From Verrucomicrobiia bacterium (GTDB lineage: Bacteria; Verrucomicrobiota; Verrucomicrobiia; Limisphaerales; JAUIHU01): a stretch of DNA of 10,328 nt. Below are positions 1 through 6,293 of the stretch, in pieces. Location: positions 1 to 10,328 of the forward strand of contig JAUIHU010000112.1 of the NCBI GenBank assembly GCA_030432175.1, written 5' to 3'. Numbering within the stretch: the stretch's first letter is position 1; every line of letters begins with the position of its first letter. The notes beneath the pieces were generated by a model. The model worked only from the letters and a program-made list of their open reading frames with translations, had not been told where the DNA came from and did not search any database. Position numbers and translations under genes: made by a program.

Positions 1-267
1 TTTGAAAACTCGAATATCCCTGCCAACAATTCGATCCGCAGCCAGTCGAGCCATCAAATCGTCTGCATAAATAGAATCCGGCGTGGAGACCAATCGATAA
101 CCCTGATGAGGTTTCGCTTCAATGACGTAACCCAGTTTGCGCAGGTCTTCGATACGAGCCCAAATCGCAGCGCGACTCACTCCGAGTCGTTGAGCCAGCT
201 CAGCTCCAGAAACAGGATCTCCCTGAGATTGGCGAAGCGCGTAAAGTATTTGTTCGTCAACTGACAT
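1..267 (-). CDS. birA: BirA biotin-[acetyl-CoA-carboxylase] ligase / biotin operon repressor (N-terminal part, cut by window edge)
   Basis: BirA activates biotin as biotinyl-AMP and transfers it to the carrier protein of acetyl-CoA carboxylase in the cytoplasm. Versions with an N-terminal winged helix also repress biotin synthesis genes. The 89 codons visible here begin MSVDEQILYALRQS and contain a clear helix-turn-helix at about residues 17-45, including SGAELAQRLGVSRAAIWARI, followed by the wing (LGYVIEAKPHQGYRLV). The open frame then continues towards the ligase domain (ADRIVGRDIRVF) and runs off base 1, so the catalytic region cannot be inspected. The gene starts 13 bp after the stop of thyX and is probably cotranscribed with it. 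I chose the ATG at 265-267 because it sits just before the first helix. No Shine-Dalgarno sequence precedes it. The HTH suggests a bifunctional regulator, but no operator can be identified in this window. The family call is fairly secure; the regulatory role is inferred. Confidence 0.88.
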   Translation of the reverse strand, partial: MSVDEQILYALRQSQGDPVSGAELAQRLGVSRAAIWARIEDLRKLGYVIEAKPHQGYRLVSTPDSIYADDLMARLAADRIVGRDIRVFK

Positions 268-280
268 GGATCTTGGAGTT

Positions 281-1699
281 TTACTCAGGTTCGGTGGACC
301 CTTCGAGAACCAAACCTTTCGTATCTGGCGCTTTTTCATACCAGAGCGCCAGAACTTCTCTCAAATGGTTCGCATATTTATAGTGCGCGCCAGTTCCTGT
401 CCTCAACTCCGCTTCATAAATAAACTTATCAGCAGTAGTGTTGTGCTCGAAAGGAAACTGAACACCCAAGTACGTCCAATAAATGTAATCCCATTCCCCA
501 CTTTTGAGTTTTTCCCATGCGCGCCGCATGAGCCTCGCCCGTTTCTGAGCCAGCTCGCTGACATGCTTCATCGGTTCCTCTAACTCAGTGGGTAAATCGG
601 ACGGTATTTGATCCAGCGCCGCATAAAATCCCCGTGGAATCTGCGGACAGTACTTGGTTCCAGTTCGGTGACGGTTCAGGTCCCGGATTTCAGCAAACGC
701 CATCGCCTGCCAGCCAAAACGGATCAGTGTGCGTTCCAGTTCGGAACCCATCCAGGCATAGCGATTGTCATGATATTGCAGCGCTGATTTAAAATCACCT
801 GAAGCCAGGCTGGTCGGTTTCGCAAGATCCAGATACGGGTCGGAGTCCGCTTCGCTTTCAGATGTAAATGGGTCTTCATGGTTTTGAGCAAATGACGACC
901 AGGACTGCCATTCGTCTGAAAGCCCAGCCTCCATCGATCTTTGAGCCACTGCATGTTTCAGCAATCGTGGAGCAGCCAAACCAAGTTCTTCTGCCAGTTG
1001 AGCCCCAAGTTTCTGCGCCTCGGGCAGCGTCAAACTGCGAAGTTTCTGGATACAATTCACCCAGGCTCTGGCGGACATAACCAGCATGACATTGGTCTGG
1101 CAGGCATTAGGCAGAAAGTATCGGGCTCGATCAAAACCAAAGTTGCGTCGTAAACGCAGTTCCTTTTTGCGCGCTTTTTCTGACGGATCTTCAATCAGCG
1201 TTCGTGGAATTCCCATCAGCTCGGGACGTAACTCCGCCAATCGCTCCCAAGCGCTGAGTGCGGTTTGATAATCTTCAAAAGCGGACTGCATGTTTTCCAG
1301 CCATTCTGCCCGGTCACTGGACGGAATTCCTATTGTTTCAGGATCTGGCAATCCCTCAGGTCCCAGTTGAATATAACGCGTGGAAGATTCCTGTCCTCCG
1401 GCTGTGGGAACCAGTGTCCAAAGATAATATGCCAGCCAGACTGAAACTCCATCAATGAACATGGCTACAGGAGCCATATCCGCAATGGATTGATGTCCGT
1501 AGTCGATCATCCGGAAAATGGAATCAACTGACTTATCGATATTGTCGGGATCAATCCGTTTCAGGATGGATTCTAAACCTTCATTATTACGTGAATACCT
1601 CGCGCCGCTGGCGGCCAATGCCTCAGGAGTCAGAGCGGGACGCCCGGCGGCTTCGGAAGCTTCGGTGGGTCGCAGGGCGACTTGTGTAACTCGAATCAT
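281..1699 (-). CDS. thyX: FAD-dependent thymidylate synthase ThyX, double-length (tandem-domain) form
   Basis: ThyX makes dTMP from dUMP using methylenetetrahydrofolate, FAD and NADPH. The usual subunit is about 220-250 residues and forms a tetramer; this protein has 472 and reads as two ThyX-like halves joined by an acidic linker (about 270-300). In the N-half, GHQS (68-71) and then ESSTRY (104-109) match the Glu, Ser and Arg of the dUMP-binding end of the ThyX signature, but the RHR that should precede them reads LVP (96-98). RARYFLP (191-197) and KLRS (219-222) match later substrate-binding arginines. In the C-half, RHR is intact (343-345), but the Glu, Ser and Arg positions read Cys351, Gln353 and Pro355. 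ELRTGTGAH (431-439) matches the late LR motif. The two halves therefore look complementary. Long ThyX proteins are, as I recall, known from Chlamydiae. The gene lies 43 bp after hicA. The start ATG at 1697-1699 has no clear ribosome site. The family is confident; the residue alignment was done by eye. Confidence 0.87.
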   Translation of the reverse strand: MIRVTQVALRPTEASEAAGRPALTPEALAASGARYSRNNEGLESILKRIDPDNIDKSVDSIFRMIDYGHQSIADMAPVAMFIDGVSVWLAYYLWTLVPTAGGQESSTRYIQLGPEGLPDPETIGIPSSDRAEWLENMQSAFEDYQTALSAWERLAELRPELMGIPRTLIEDPSEKARKKELRLRRNFGFDRARYFLPNACQTNVMLVMSARAWVNCIQKLRSLTLPEAQKLGAQLAEELGLAAPRLLKHAVAQRSMEAGLSDEWQSWSSFAQNHEDPFTSESEADSDPYLDLAKPTSLASGDFKSALQYHDNRYAWMGSELERTLIRFGWQAMAFAEIRDLNRHRTGTKYCPQIPRGFYAALDQIPSDLPTELEEPMKHVSELAQKRARLMRRAWEKLKSGEWDYIYWTYLGVQFPFEHNTTADKFIYEAELRTGTGAHYKYANHLREVLALWYEKAPDTKGLVLEGSTEPE

Positions 1700-1742
1700 G
1701 GAATTGTAAAAATTTTATAACCAAGAATCAGAACTCATCCGT

Positions 1743-1973
1743 TTAAGAATTTGGATCCTTTAAAAGTTCTGAAACTGTGAGTCCAATATCTTTGGCAATT
1801 TGGCGCAATAAGTTTGGTGAAATATCTCTGCCCTTATGGTCAGGGACAGTGGTTTGTCGACCATCAATATGTTTGAACTGGCAATGGGAACCGCGCTTCC
1901 TGATCATGATAAAACCGTGTTTCTCAAGCAGTCGGATGACTTCTATAGGTTTAAGAACTGGAATTTGCCCCAT
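1743..1973 (-). CDS. hicA: HicA-family mRNA interferase toxin
   Basis: HicA toxins are small double-stranded-RNA-binding-fold ribonucleases that cut mRNA and stop translation until bound by HicB. This 76-residue protein has the full family pattern: an N-terminal helix (KPIEVIRLLEKHGF), a basic strand, the GSH motif at 28-30 carrying the catalytic histidine (His30), the strand QTTVPDHKGRDIS (about 40-52), and a C-terminal helix (LLRQIAKDIGL). Its length is normal for the family and nothing is missing, so it looks active. The upstream antitoxin gene stops with TAA immediately before this ATG, with no intervening base, which suggests translational coupling. No separate ribosome site is visible. 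The pair sits between recF and thyX, an isolated chromosomal location. The call is secure at family level; toxicity is inferred. Confidence 0.9.
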   Translation of the reverse strand: MGQIPVLKPIEVIRLLEKHGFIMIRKRGSHCQFKHIDGRQTTVPDHKGRDISPNLLRQIAKDIGLTVSELLKDPNS

Positions 1974-2183
1974 TTAAGAGATAGTGATTGATTGCGTTCC
2001 GACAAAATCTGAATCCAGGACTGGTTCGCCATCCTCAAGCAGCATTTCAATGACATCTTTGAGATTTAGTGCAAGTTCATCAATTGTTTCTCCTTGCGAA
2101 TGCGCTCCTGCAAAGCCTGGTACGTAACCTACAAAAAGACCTGTGTCCGGACATTTTTCAATTACAGCCGTATATTGTCTCAT
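1974..2183 (-). CDS. hicB: HicB-like antitoxin, minimal single-domain form
   Basis: HicB antitoxins bind and mask HicA. The 69 residues contain the partial RNase H-like HicB fold: a strand (MRQYTAVIEKC), the D-TG-FVGYVPGFAGAHSQGET segment typical of the family, and the helix IDELALNLKDVIEMLLEDG. The protein ends soon after this domain, so it lacks the C-terminal helix-turn-helix or ribbon-helix-helix domain that longer HicB proteins, such as the roughly 140-residue E. coli one, use to bind their own operator. Autoregulation would then need another factor, or may be absent. The gene is first in the two-gene unit, with the antitoxin upstream of the toxin, and lies 69 bp after the recF stop. I chose the ATG at 2181-2183, preceded by A/T-rich DNA without a Shine-Dalgarno sequence. 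Confidence 0.88.
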   Translation of the reverse strand: MRQYTAVIEKCPDTGLFVGYVPGFAGAHSQGETIDELALNLKDVIEMLLEDGEPVLDSDFVGTQSITIS

Positions 2184-2194
2184 ATATAAAAATT

Positions 2195-2222
2195 ATTATC
2201 CCAGTAAAAGCTTCTCATACAA
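2195..2222 (-). promoter_or_regulatory. Possible sigma-70-type promoter for hicBA
   Basis: Read on the minus strand, GATAAT (2195-2200) is one base from the -10 consensus. TTGTAT (2217-2222) shares only the first three bases of the -35 consensus, with a 16-bp spacer. Transcription would start a few bases before the hicB ATG at 2183, giving a very short leader. It lies in the 69-bp gap after recF, so hicBA could have its own promoter rather than depending on recF read-through. This is a weak pattern match only. Confidence 0.25.
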
Positions 2223-2252
2223 GCGCTCGAATCGATTTGGATTCAATGATAT

Positions 2253-3347
2253 TCAGGTATCTGGATCAATCTTACTCAGTCCTTCATTCACCGTCCAGAA
2301 GAGAGGGCTTCGCGAAAGTTCCTGGGTCCAGTTCTTCTCAGTACAAGTCATGAAAACCTGGCCCCGAGACTGATGTGTATTCTCAAGTAAAGGCAATAAA
2401 GCCGCCCGGCGATGAGCGTCCAGTTCACCCATGATATCATCAATTAAAAGGATGGGTGGGACACCATGAACCTTTGTCAAAAACTTGACTTGCGCGATTT
2501 TCATGGCAATGGCGACGGATCTTTTCTGTCCTTCACTGGCAAACTGAGCCACTGGTTTTTCGTCCAGCGCCAGTTTTAAATCATCCCGATGAGGCCCAAT
2601 AACGGTGTGCTTCTGAAAACGCTCACGCTCCCTCGATTTGCGAAGTTCAATTGTGAAATCCTCTTTTACAGAAGGCTGATAAGCAAGCTGAAGCGCTTCC
2701 CCAGATCCAGACGCGACAGTTTCGTAGGCTTCCATCGCAGTTTTAGCGAGTTCAGGAAGCAGTCTGGCTCGCGCTTCCATGATTTTTTCTCCTGATTTCA
2801 CCAAAGAAGGTGTGAAGGATTCCACAAGGCGTTCATCGACCAGACGTGGATCTCCCTTCATCGCTGCGTTTCTAGACATTAATGCGCGTTGATAGATTTG
2901 GAGTTCGTTCAAAAATGCAGGAGAGCATTGCGCAAGGATGTAGTCCAAATAACGTCGACGTCCCTTGGAAGGGCCTTTCACCAACAACAAATCGTCGGAA
3001 CAGAAAACAACTGCGCGCAAAACTCCAAAATAATCCGACACTTTAAAAATCGGGGTCTGATTCAGGGAAAGCTTTTTCTCACGTGGCGACCAATAATACT
3101 TCACTTCATGGGTTTCCCGACTCAGCGCCTGGCCGCCAATGAAAAAACCTTTTTGTCCGTGACGGATCATTTGGGTCGAGCCCACTCCCCGAAAAGAACG
3201 TAAAGTGGCCAGCGCATAAATCGCCTCCAGAATGTTGGTTTTCCCGCGACCGTTCCGTCCCATGAAGATATGGAATCCTGGATCGAATTGCACATCCAGC
3301 CGCTCATAATTTCTGAACTGGCGCAGCCTGAGTTGTGTTAATCGCAT
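2253..3347 (-). CDS. recF: RecF, DNA replication and repair ATPase
   Basis: RecF is an SMC/Rad50-like ABC ATPase that binds single-strand gaps and, with RecO and RecR, helps load RecA. The 364-residue product has the normal family length. It starts MRLTQLRLRQFRNYERL, the family's first strands, followed by the Walker A motif GRNGRGKT (30-37). The C-terminal part holds GPHRDD (251-256), the ABC signature SEGQKRS (271-277, usually SQGQQRS) and Walker B ILLIDDIMGELD (299-310). All nucleotide-binding motifs are intact. The frame could be extended four codons to a TTG at 3357-3359, but I prefer the ATG at 3345-3347 because family members begin right at this motif. The gene is not beside dnaA, dnaN or gyrB here. 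The 3' end of a decayed group II intron lies about 20 bp upstream, so its promoter may lie within or beyond that remnant. hicBA follows downstream. Confidence 0.95.
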   Translation of the reverse strand: MRLTQLRLRQFRNYERLDVQFDPGFHIFMGRNGRGKTNILEAIYALATLRSFRGVGSTQMIRHGQKGFFIGGQALSRETHEVKYYWSPREKKLSLNQTPIFKVSDYFGVLRAVVFCSDDLLLVKGPSKGRRRYLDYILAQCSPAFLNELQIYQRALMSRNAAMKGDPRLVDERLVESFTPSLVKSGEKIMEARARLLPELAKTAMEAYETVASGSGEALQLAYQPSVKEDFTIELRKSRERERFQKHTVIGPHRDDLKLALDEKPVAQFASEGQKRSVAIAMKIAQVKFLTKVHGVPPILLIDDIMGELDAHRRAALLPLLENTHQSRGQVFMTCTEKNWTQELSRSPLFWTVNEGLSKIDPDT

Positions 3348-3370
3348 ATCCCGGAACAATCTGGTCGGTT

Positions 3371-3455
3371 AGTCGAGTAATGTGAGCCACGGTGATCATC
3401 CGTGCCCCAGCCCTCTCATGGAACCGTACTTACGCCGTATACGGCTCCTGTTTCA
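3371..3455 (-). ncRNA. Group II intron 3' end: degenerate domain V and domain VI remnant
   Basis: Just downstream of the maturase remnant, the minus strand carries GAGCCGTA and TACGGTTC (outer positions 3421-3447), the paired arms of catalytic domain V. The element spans 27 bases instead of the usual 34, so the distal hairpin is shortened. It is followed by a GAGAGGGCTGGGGC-type stretch, a hairpin with CACGG/CCGTG arms (3388-3404) that fits domain VI, and TTACTCGACT (3371-3380), which resembles the 3' end of bacterial group II introns. Domain V is normally almost invariant, so this copy is probably not self-splicing. The exact 3' splice boundary cannot be fixed by eye; it lies around 3365-3375, about 20-25 bp upstream of the recF start. 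Confidence 0.7.
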
Positions 3456-3462
3456 AGTATCT

Positions 3463-3862
3463 TCATTTAATATCCGTCAATATCCCGGTATCCAGTTTGT
3501 CCATTTCGATCATTTCCAATTCTCTGAACCAGCTATTGGGCATTGATTAGCTTTCTATTGGACTGCGTGAGTTGCGCCAGCATTCTCATATAGATTTTAA
3601 CAAAATCCCTTTCATATCCCATTTGCCTCAATCGCCGAGGCAACCGGCTTGGACGTTTCCACAGAGCTAGCTGTTTGGCTTGAAGCCTTCGTTGTATCCA
3701 CGCCGAAAGTTCTCCAAACAACCCTTTGCAGTTAGCCATCCGAAAATTACTCGCAAACTCTCTCATCACTGGATTGAGATCATCAATCACTTTCTCAAGA
3801 TTGACAGGACTCTTGCGTCGGGCCAGTTCCTTCACATTGGTTTTGAATGCGTGTTGCTTCAA
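3463..3862 (-). pseudogene. ltrA: Group II intron reverse transcriptase/maturase, C-terminal fragment with frameshift and in-frame stop
   Basis: This is the last 130 or so codons of a group II intron-encoded protein (complete ones have roughly 400-550 residues). It includes the maturase X domain: LKQHAFKTNVKELARRKSPV, then VIDDLNPVMREFASNFRMAN, GELSAWIQRRL and RRLRQMGYERDF, matching the family's LNP-RG-aNYFR, W-RRRLR and RRLR-LGY pattern. The first frame is open only to a stop near 3533. At about 3583 the homology moves to the next frame (CWRNSRSPIES, a TAA stop, then SMPNSWFRELEM and DTGILTDIK ending at 3463). That is the canonical C-terminus, so one base has been inserted and one codon has become a stop. 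The reverse transcriptase domain is missing beyond 3862. Part of this region can be read as a 113-codon ORF from GTG 3874, but that start lies outside the homology. The maturase identity is confident. It sits immediately upstream of the intron's own domain V remnant, as expected. Confidence 0.85.
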
Positions 3863-4046
3863 TGAAGTGGACACCGAAGAGTGTTCCGCTTCAGACGGAA
3901 CCGCCGGAAAAGAGATTGAGCTCAGTTAAAGTTGCCGAGTAGAAAGGTAGATCAGAATGACGAAGCGAAAAAGAAGGAAGATCAATTCAGAAGAGAAAGT
4001 GAAAACGTTCTCAGCTCCTACCCTGGTATTGCCGATCGCATGCTAA
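3863..4046 (+). mobile_element. Possible truncated left end of an IS3-like insertion sequence
   Basis: The homology to the intron maturase stops at 3862, and the plus strand from 3863 starts TGAAGTGGACACC, resembling the TG...GTGGACAC tips of many IS3-family elements. About 95 bp further on, after an AAAGG (3943-3947), an ATG at 3957 opens a 29-codon frame beginning MTKRKRRKINSEEKVK. This resembles the basic N-terminus of IS3-type OrfA transposases. The resemblance ends after about 16 residues and the frame stops at 4044-4046, so any transposase here is only a stub. No matching right end or target duplication was found. A small GTTCCG/CGGAAC hairpin lies at 3883-3901. The juxtaposition with the broken intron is seen directly; the IS identity is a tentative inference. 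Confidence 0.3.
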
Positions 4047-4218
4047 GTCAACTGGAAGCCTGAAGGGAATCAGTAAGAGCGAAGCAGATCCATTGATTGT
4101 CACCAATGGACGATTTCCTCTCGATACAACATTTCGTTGTCCGCTAAACTCAGTCCTGGTCCAATCAGTTACCCTGAAAGGATGATGATGAATAATCTCA
4201 TTTGCTTATTAAATGGAG
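4047..4218. other. Intergenic stretch without a recognisable gene
   Basis: Together with the preceding element this leaves about 350 bases without an intact gene. I see no convincing coding frame in 4047-4218. There is a 7-bp hairpin, TCCATTG/CAATGGA with an 8-base loop (4089-4110). No U-tract follows it, so I do not call it a terminator. It could be IS debris or simply decayed sequence downstream of the gene at 4219-4722. Confidence 0.4.
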
Positions 4219-4722
4219 TCAACTCTTTGAGTCAACAGCTGTGGCTGCTGGTGGAGCCGGTTCAGCTTTTTCAGTTGCTTCTGATTTTTGCCTTGGCTTG
4301 TCTACATCCAGGTTTTCAAAATCCACAAAATCTTTCAATCGAACATCCAATCCATGGGAACCCAACTCACCATGAACGATGCGAAGAGTGACGTTGTTTA
4401 AAAAATTTCTACTCCCCATCATCCGCACCAGGACTTTTCCATCCCGTGTTCGTTGATCTTTTAATGGTGTCCACCCAAAAACAAACTCATCATTCTCATC
4501 AGCGATCTCCAGGCTCACATGCTGAAATTTTCCAGATTGAACGGCAGGATTAAACTCCATCTCAACCCATGCCTGATCCGGACCACCAGCTTTGGCTCTG
4601 ACCTCGATTTTCAGTTCAGCAGCATCCTCCCGGGTAATTGTCCTGATAGAAATCAGACCAAACGAAGTTTCGCAGGCGGCGACAATAAGGATCAATAATG
4701 CAAGTATATGTTTAGTTTTCAT
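4219..4722 (-). CDS. Small exported or lipid-anchored protein of unknown function
   Basis: I do not recognise this 167-residue protein. From the ATG at 4720-4722 it begins MKTKHILALLILIVAACETSFG, a secretion signal with a short basic start and a hydrophobic core. VAAC fits a lipobox, so Cys16 could be lipidated; cleavage after SFG by ordinary signal peptidase is the alternative. The mature part is beta-rich and soluble (for example AWVEMEFNPAVQSG, HVSLEIADENDEFVFGW, KVLVRMMGSRNFLNNVTLRI) and could be a small immunoglobulin-like or sandwich domain. The last 30 or so residues are low in complexity and rich in Pro, Ala, Lys and Glu (ATEKAEPAPPAATA). The frame could extend 17 codons upstream to a GTG, but that would bury the signal peptide, so I prefer the ATG. 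It lies 110 bp after the DUF1501 gene with a repeat in between, and may or may not share its transcript. Confidence 0.68.
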   Translation of the reverse strand: MKTKHILALLILIVAACETSFGLISIRTITREDAAELKIEVRAKAGGPDQAWVEMEFNPAVQSGKFQHVSLEIADENDEFVFGWTPLKDQRTRDGKVLVRMMGSRNFLNNVTLRIVHGELGSHGLDVRLKDFVDFENLDVDKPRQKSEATEKAEPAPPAATAVDSKS

Positions 4723-4794
4723 CCAGATTAAACGCACCAACGAACCATTTCTTAGATTTTTCTCAAAACACACTATCTATCCCTGAATTTCATA

Positions 4795-4821
4795 ACTTTG
4801 CGCCTTAGCGTCTTCGCGTGA
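4795..4821 (+). repeat. Short tandem octamer repeat (CTTTGCG-type intergenic repeat)
   Basis: Three degenerate 8-base units stand in a row, ACTTTGCG, CCTTAGCG and TCTTCGCG, followed by TGA. On the other strand this has the ACGCAAAG-type pattern that I recall from intergenic regions of cyanobacteria and other phyla. It occupies the gap between the DUF1501 gene and the small exported protein. Its role is unknown. The periodicity is seen directly; the link to a wider repeat family is from memory. Confidence 0.5.
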
Positions 4822-4832
4822 CACCTCCCCCT

Positions 4833-6272
4833 TCATCCCAGCATTTCATAAATCACCTTCCCGTGCACATCGGTCAATCGGCGCTCAATCCCGTTATGGT
4901 AATAAGTCAACTTCGTGTGATCCAACCCCAGCAACCAAAGGATGGTCGCATGAAAGTCATGGATCGTTGAAATCTTTTCCGCCGCCTTAAACCCAAAGTC
5001 ATCTGTAGCGCCATAACTGGTTCCACCTCGCACGCCTGCCCCGGCAAGCCATGCGGTGAAACCATGCGGATTGTGATCCCGCCCATAGGTTCCCGCCTGC
5101 AACATCGGCATACGTCCGAATTCTGTCGCGAAAACAACCAGCGTGGACTCCAACATGCCCCGCTGTTTGAGGTCCTTCAGCAAACCGGCGACCGGCTGGT
5201 CCAGGATTTCTCCATGCACGTTGTACTGTGACTCCAACTGACTGTGCCCGTCCCAATTCAGCGCTCCGCCGGATGCATAAGCTCCATTGAAAAGCTGAAC
5301 AAATCTCACCCCTTGCTCGACCAGCCTTCTCGCCAGAATACAGTTCCGGGCAAATGCCGCCTTGGTTCCGTTAGCGCTGTCGGCTCCGTACAACTTCAAA
5401 ATATTTTCCGGTTCACGACTGATGTCCGAGACTTCCGGAACACTCAACTGCATCCGCGCTGCCATTTGATAACTTTCCAACCGCGCCCGCAAATCATCGT
5501 CTCCAGGATAATCCGACTGATAAGCCGATTCGATTTCACGAAATGTTTTTAAAACGGCAGCGTCGGTGTCCGAGCTGATGGATTCCGGGCGGTTGAGAAA
5601 TCGGATCGGTTTGGTGGAGGAAAATGGAACACCCTGGACGGCTGCCGGAAGAAATCCATTCGCCCAGTTGTTGGGTCCGGATTGCGGCATGCCTCTCGGA
5701 TCTTCAATCGCAACAAACGCCGGCAGGTTTTCATTCAGGCTACCCAGCGCAAAATTCACCCAGGATCCCATGCTCGGAAAGCCCTCGATGACAAATCCGG
5801 TATTCATGACATTTTCCGCCGGACCATGGGTATTGGATTTGTTCGTCAGAGAATGAATGAAGCACAAATCATCCGCCAGCTCCGCAATGTTGGGCAGCAG
5901 ATCGGAAATCATTTTCCCGCACTGCCCTCGCGGCTTGAAGTCCCAGTAAGGCCGAGTCAGCGCTCCGTTCGGACCTTGAAACGAAACCAGCCGCTCAGCT
6001 CCGGGTAAGGGTTTCCCGTGCATGCGGATGAGTTCCGGTTTGTAATCAAAGGTATCCACCTGACTCAAAGCGCCGGAGCAGAAGATCACGATAACCTGCT
6101 GCGCCTTGCCTGGGAATTGCGATGGATGACTCGGACCGCTGAACAGCTTTGGCTTTACGACTTCTTTTGCAAGCGTGGTCAAAGCTCCCAGTCCGGCGAG
6201 TCCCATAGGAGCCAGGGAAAGAAAGTCACGACGGGAAAGTGGATTGGGACGGGTGGAAAAAATCGACTTCAT
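4833..6272 (-). CDS. DUF1501 family Tat-exported protein (sulfatase-like fold)
   Basis: DUF1501 proteins are exported, alkaline-phosphatase/sulfatase-superfamily-like proteins abundant in Planctomycetota and Verrucomicrobiota. Their biochemical function is not established. The 479-residue product starts with a twin-arginine signal: SRRDFL at 13-18 followed by the hydrophobic LSLAPMGLAGLGALTTLA. The body shows family features: VIVIFCSGALSQVDTFDYKPEL (split here as VIVIFCSGALSQ and VDTFDYKPEL), HGPAENVMNTG, GMPQSGPNNWANGFLPA, and near the C-terminus FATEFGRMP and GRDHNPHG, which resemble metal-site segments of the superfamily. Length is normal and the frame intact. It starts 21 bp after the stop of the DUF1549/DUF1553 gene, the arrangement usually seen, so the two are probably one operon and may act together outside the cytoplasmic membrane. 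No Shine-Dalgarno sequence precedes the ATG at 6270-6272. Confidence 0.92.
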   Translation of the reverse strand: MKSIFSTRPNPLSRRDFLSLAPMGLAGLGALTTLAKEVVKPKLFSGPSHPSQFPGKAQQVIVIFCSGALSQVDTFDYKPELIRMHGKPLPGAERLVSFQGPNGALTRPYWDFKPRGQCGKMISDLLPNIAELADDLCFIHSLTNKSNTHGPAENVMNTGFVIEGFPSMGSWVNFALGSLNENLPAFVAIEDPRGMPQSGPNNWANGFLPAAVQGVPFSSTKPIRFLNRPESISSDTDAAVLKTFREIESAYQSDYPGDDDLRARLESYQMAARMQLSVPEVSDISREPENILKLYGADSANGTKAAFARNCILARRLVEQGVRFVQLFNGAYASGGALNWDGHSQLESQYNVHGEILDQPVAGLLKDLKQRGMLESTLVVFATEFGRMPMLQAGTYGRDHNPHGFTAWLAGAGVRGGTSYGATDDFGFKAAEKISTIHDFHATILWLLGLDHTKLTYYHNGIERRLTDVHGKVIYEMLG

Positions 6273-6293
6273 TTTGATGTGAGATTGTCTGAT

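Noticed and set aside
463..476. GAACACCCAAGTACG inside thyX as a fifth copy of the GACACCC repeat.
   Set aside because: It differs within the core, lacks the flanking A/T pattern and lies in a conserved part of the second ThyX half.
1700..1742. TATAAA-like promoter upstream of thyX.
   Set aside because: No acceptable -35 element at the right distance; the A/T-rich sequence alone is not enough.
3348..3359. Alternative TTG start giving recF four extra residues.
   Set aside because: RecF family proteins begin at the MRLTQLRL-type strand and an ATG lies exactly there.
3932..4063. Plus-strand open frame of about 43 codons (QNDEAKKKEDQFRRES and onward), overlapping the possible transposase stub.
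   Set aside because: It has only a TTG start, overlaps another small frame on the same strand, resembles no family I know, and lies in decayed mobile-element DNA.
4089..4110. Seven-base-pair hairpin TCCATTG/CAATGGA as a terminator.
   Set aside because: The stem is A/T-rich and no T-run follows on either strand.
4137..4149. TTGTCCGCTAAAC as a possible right inverted repeat of the IS3-like element.
   Set aside because: Only about six of eight core bases pair with the left tip and there is no target duplication, so the match is not better than chance.
4723..4773. Upstream GTG extension of the small exported protein by 17 residues.
   Set aside because: It would place a charged segment before a well-formed signal peptide; the internal ATG gives a normal secretion signal.
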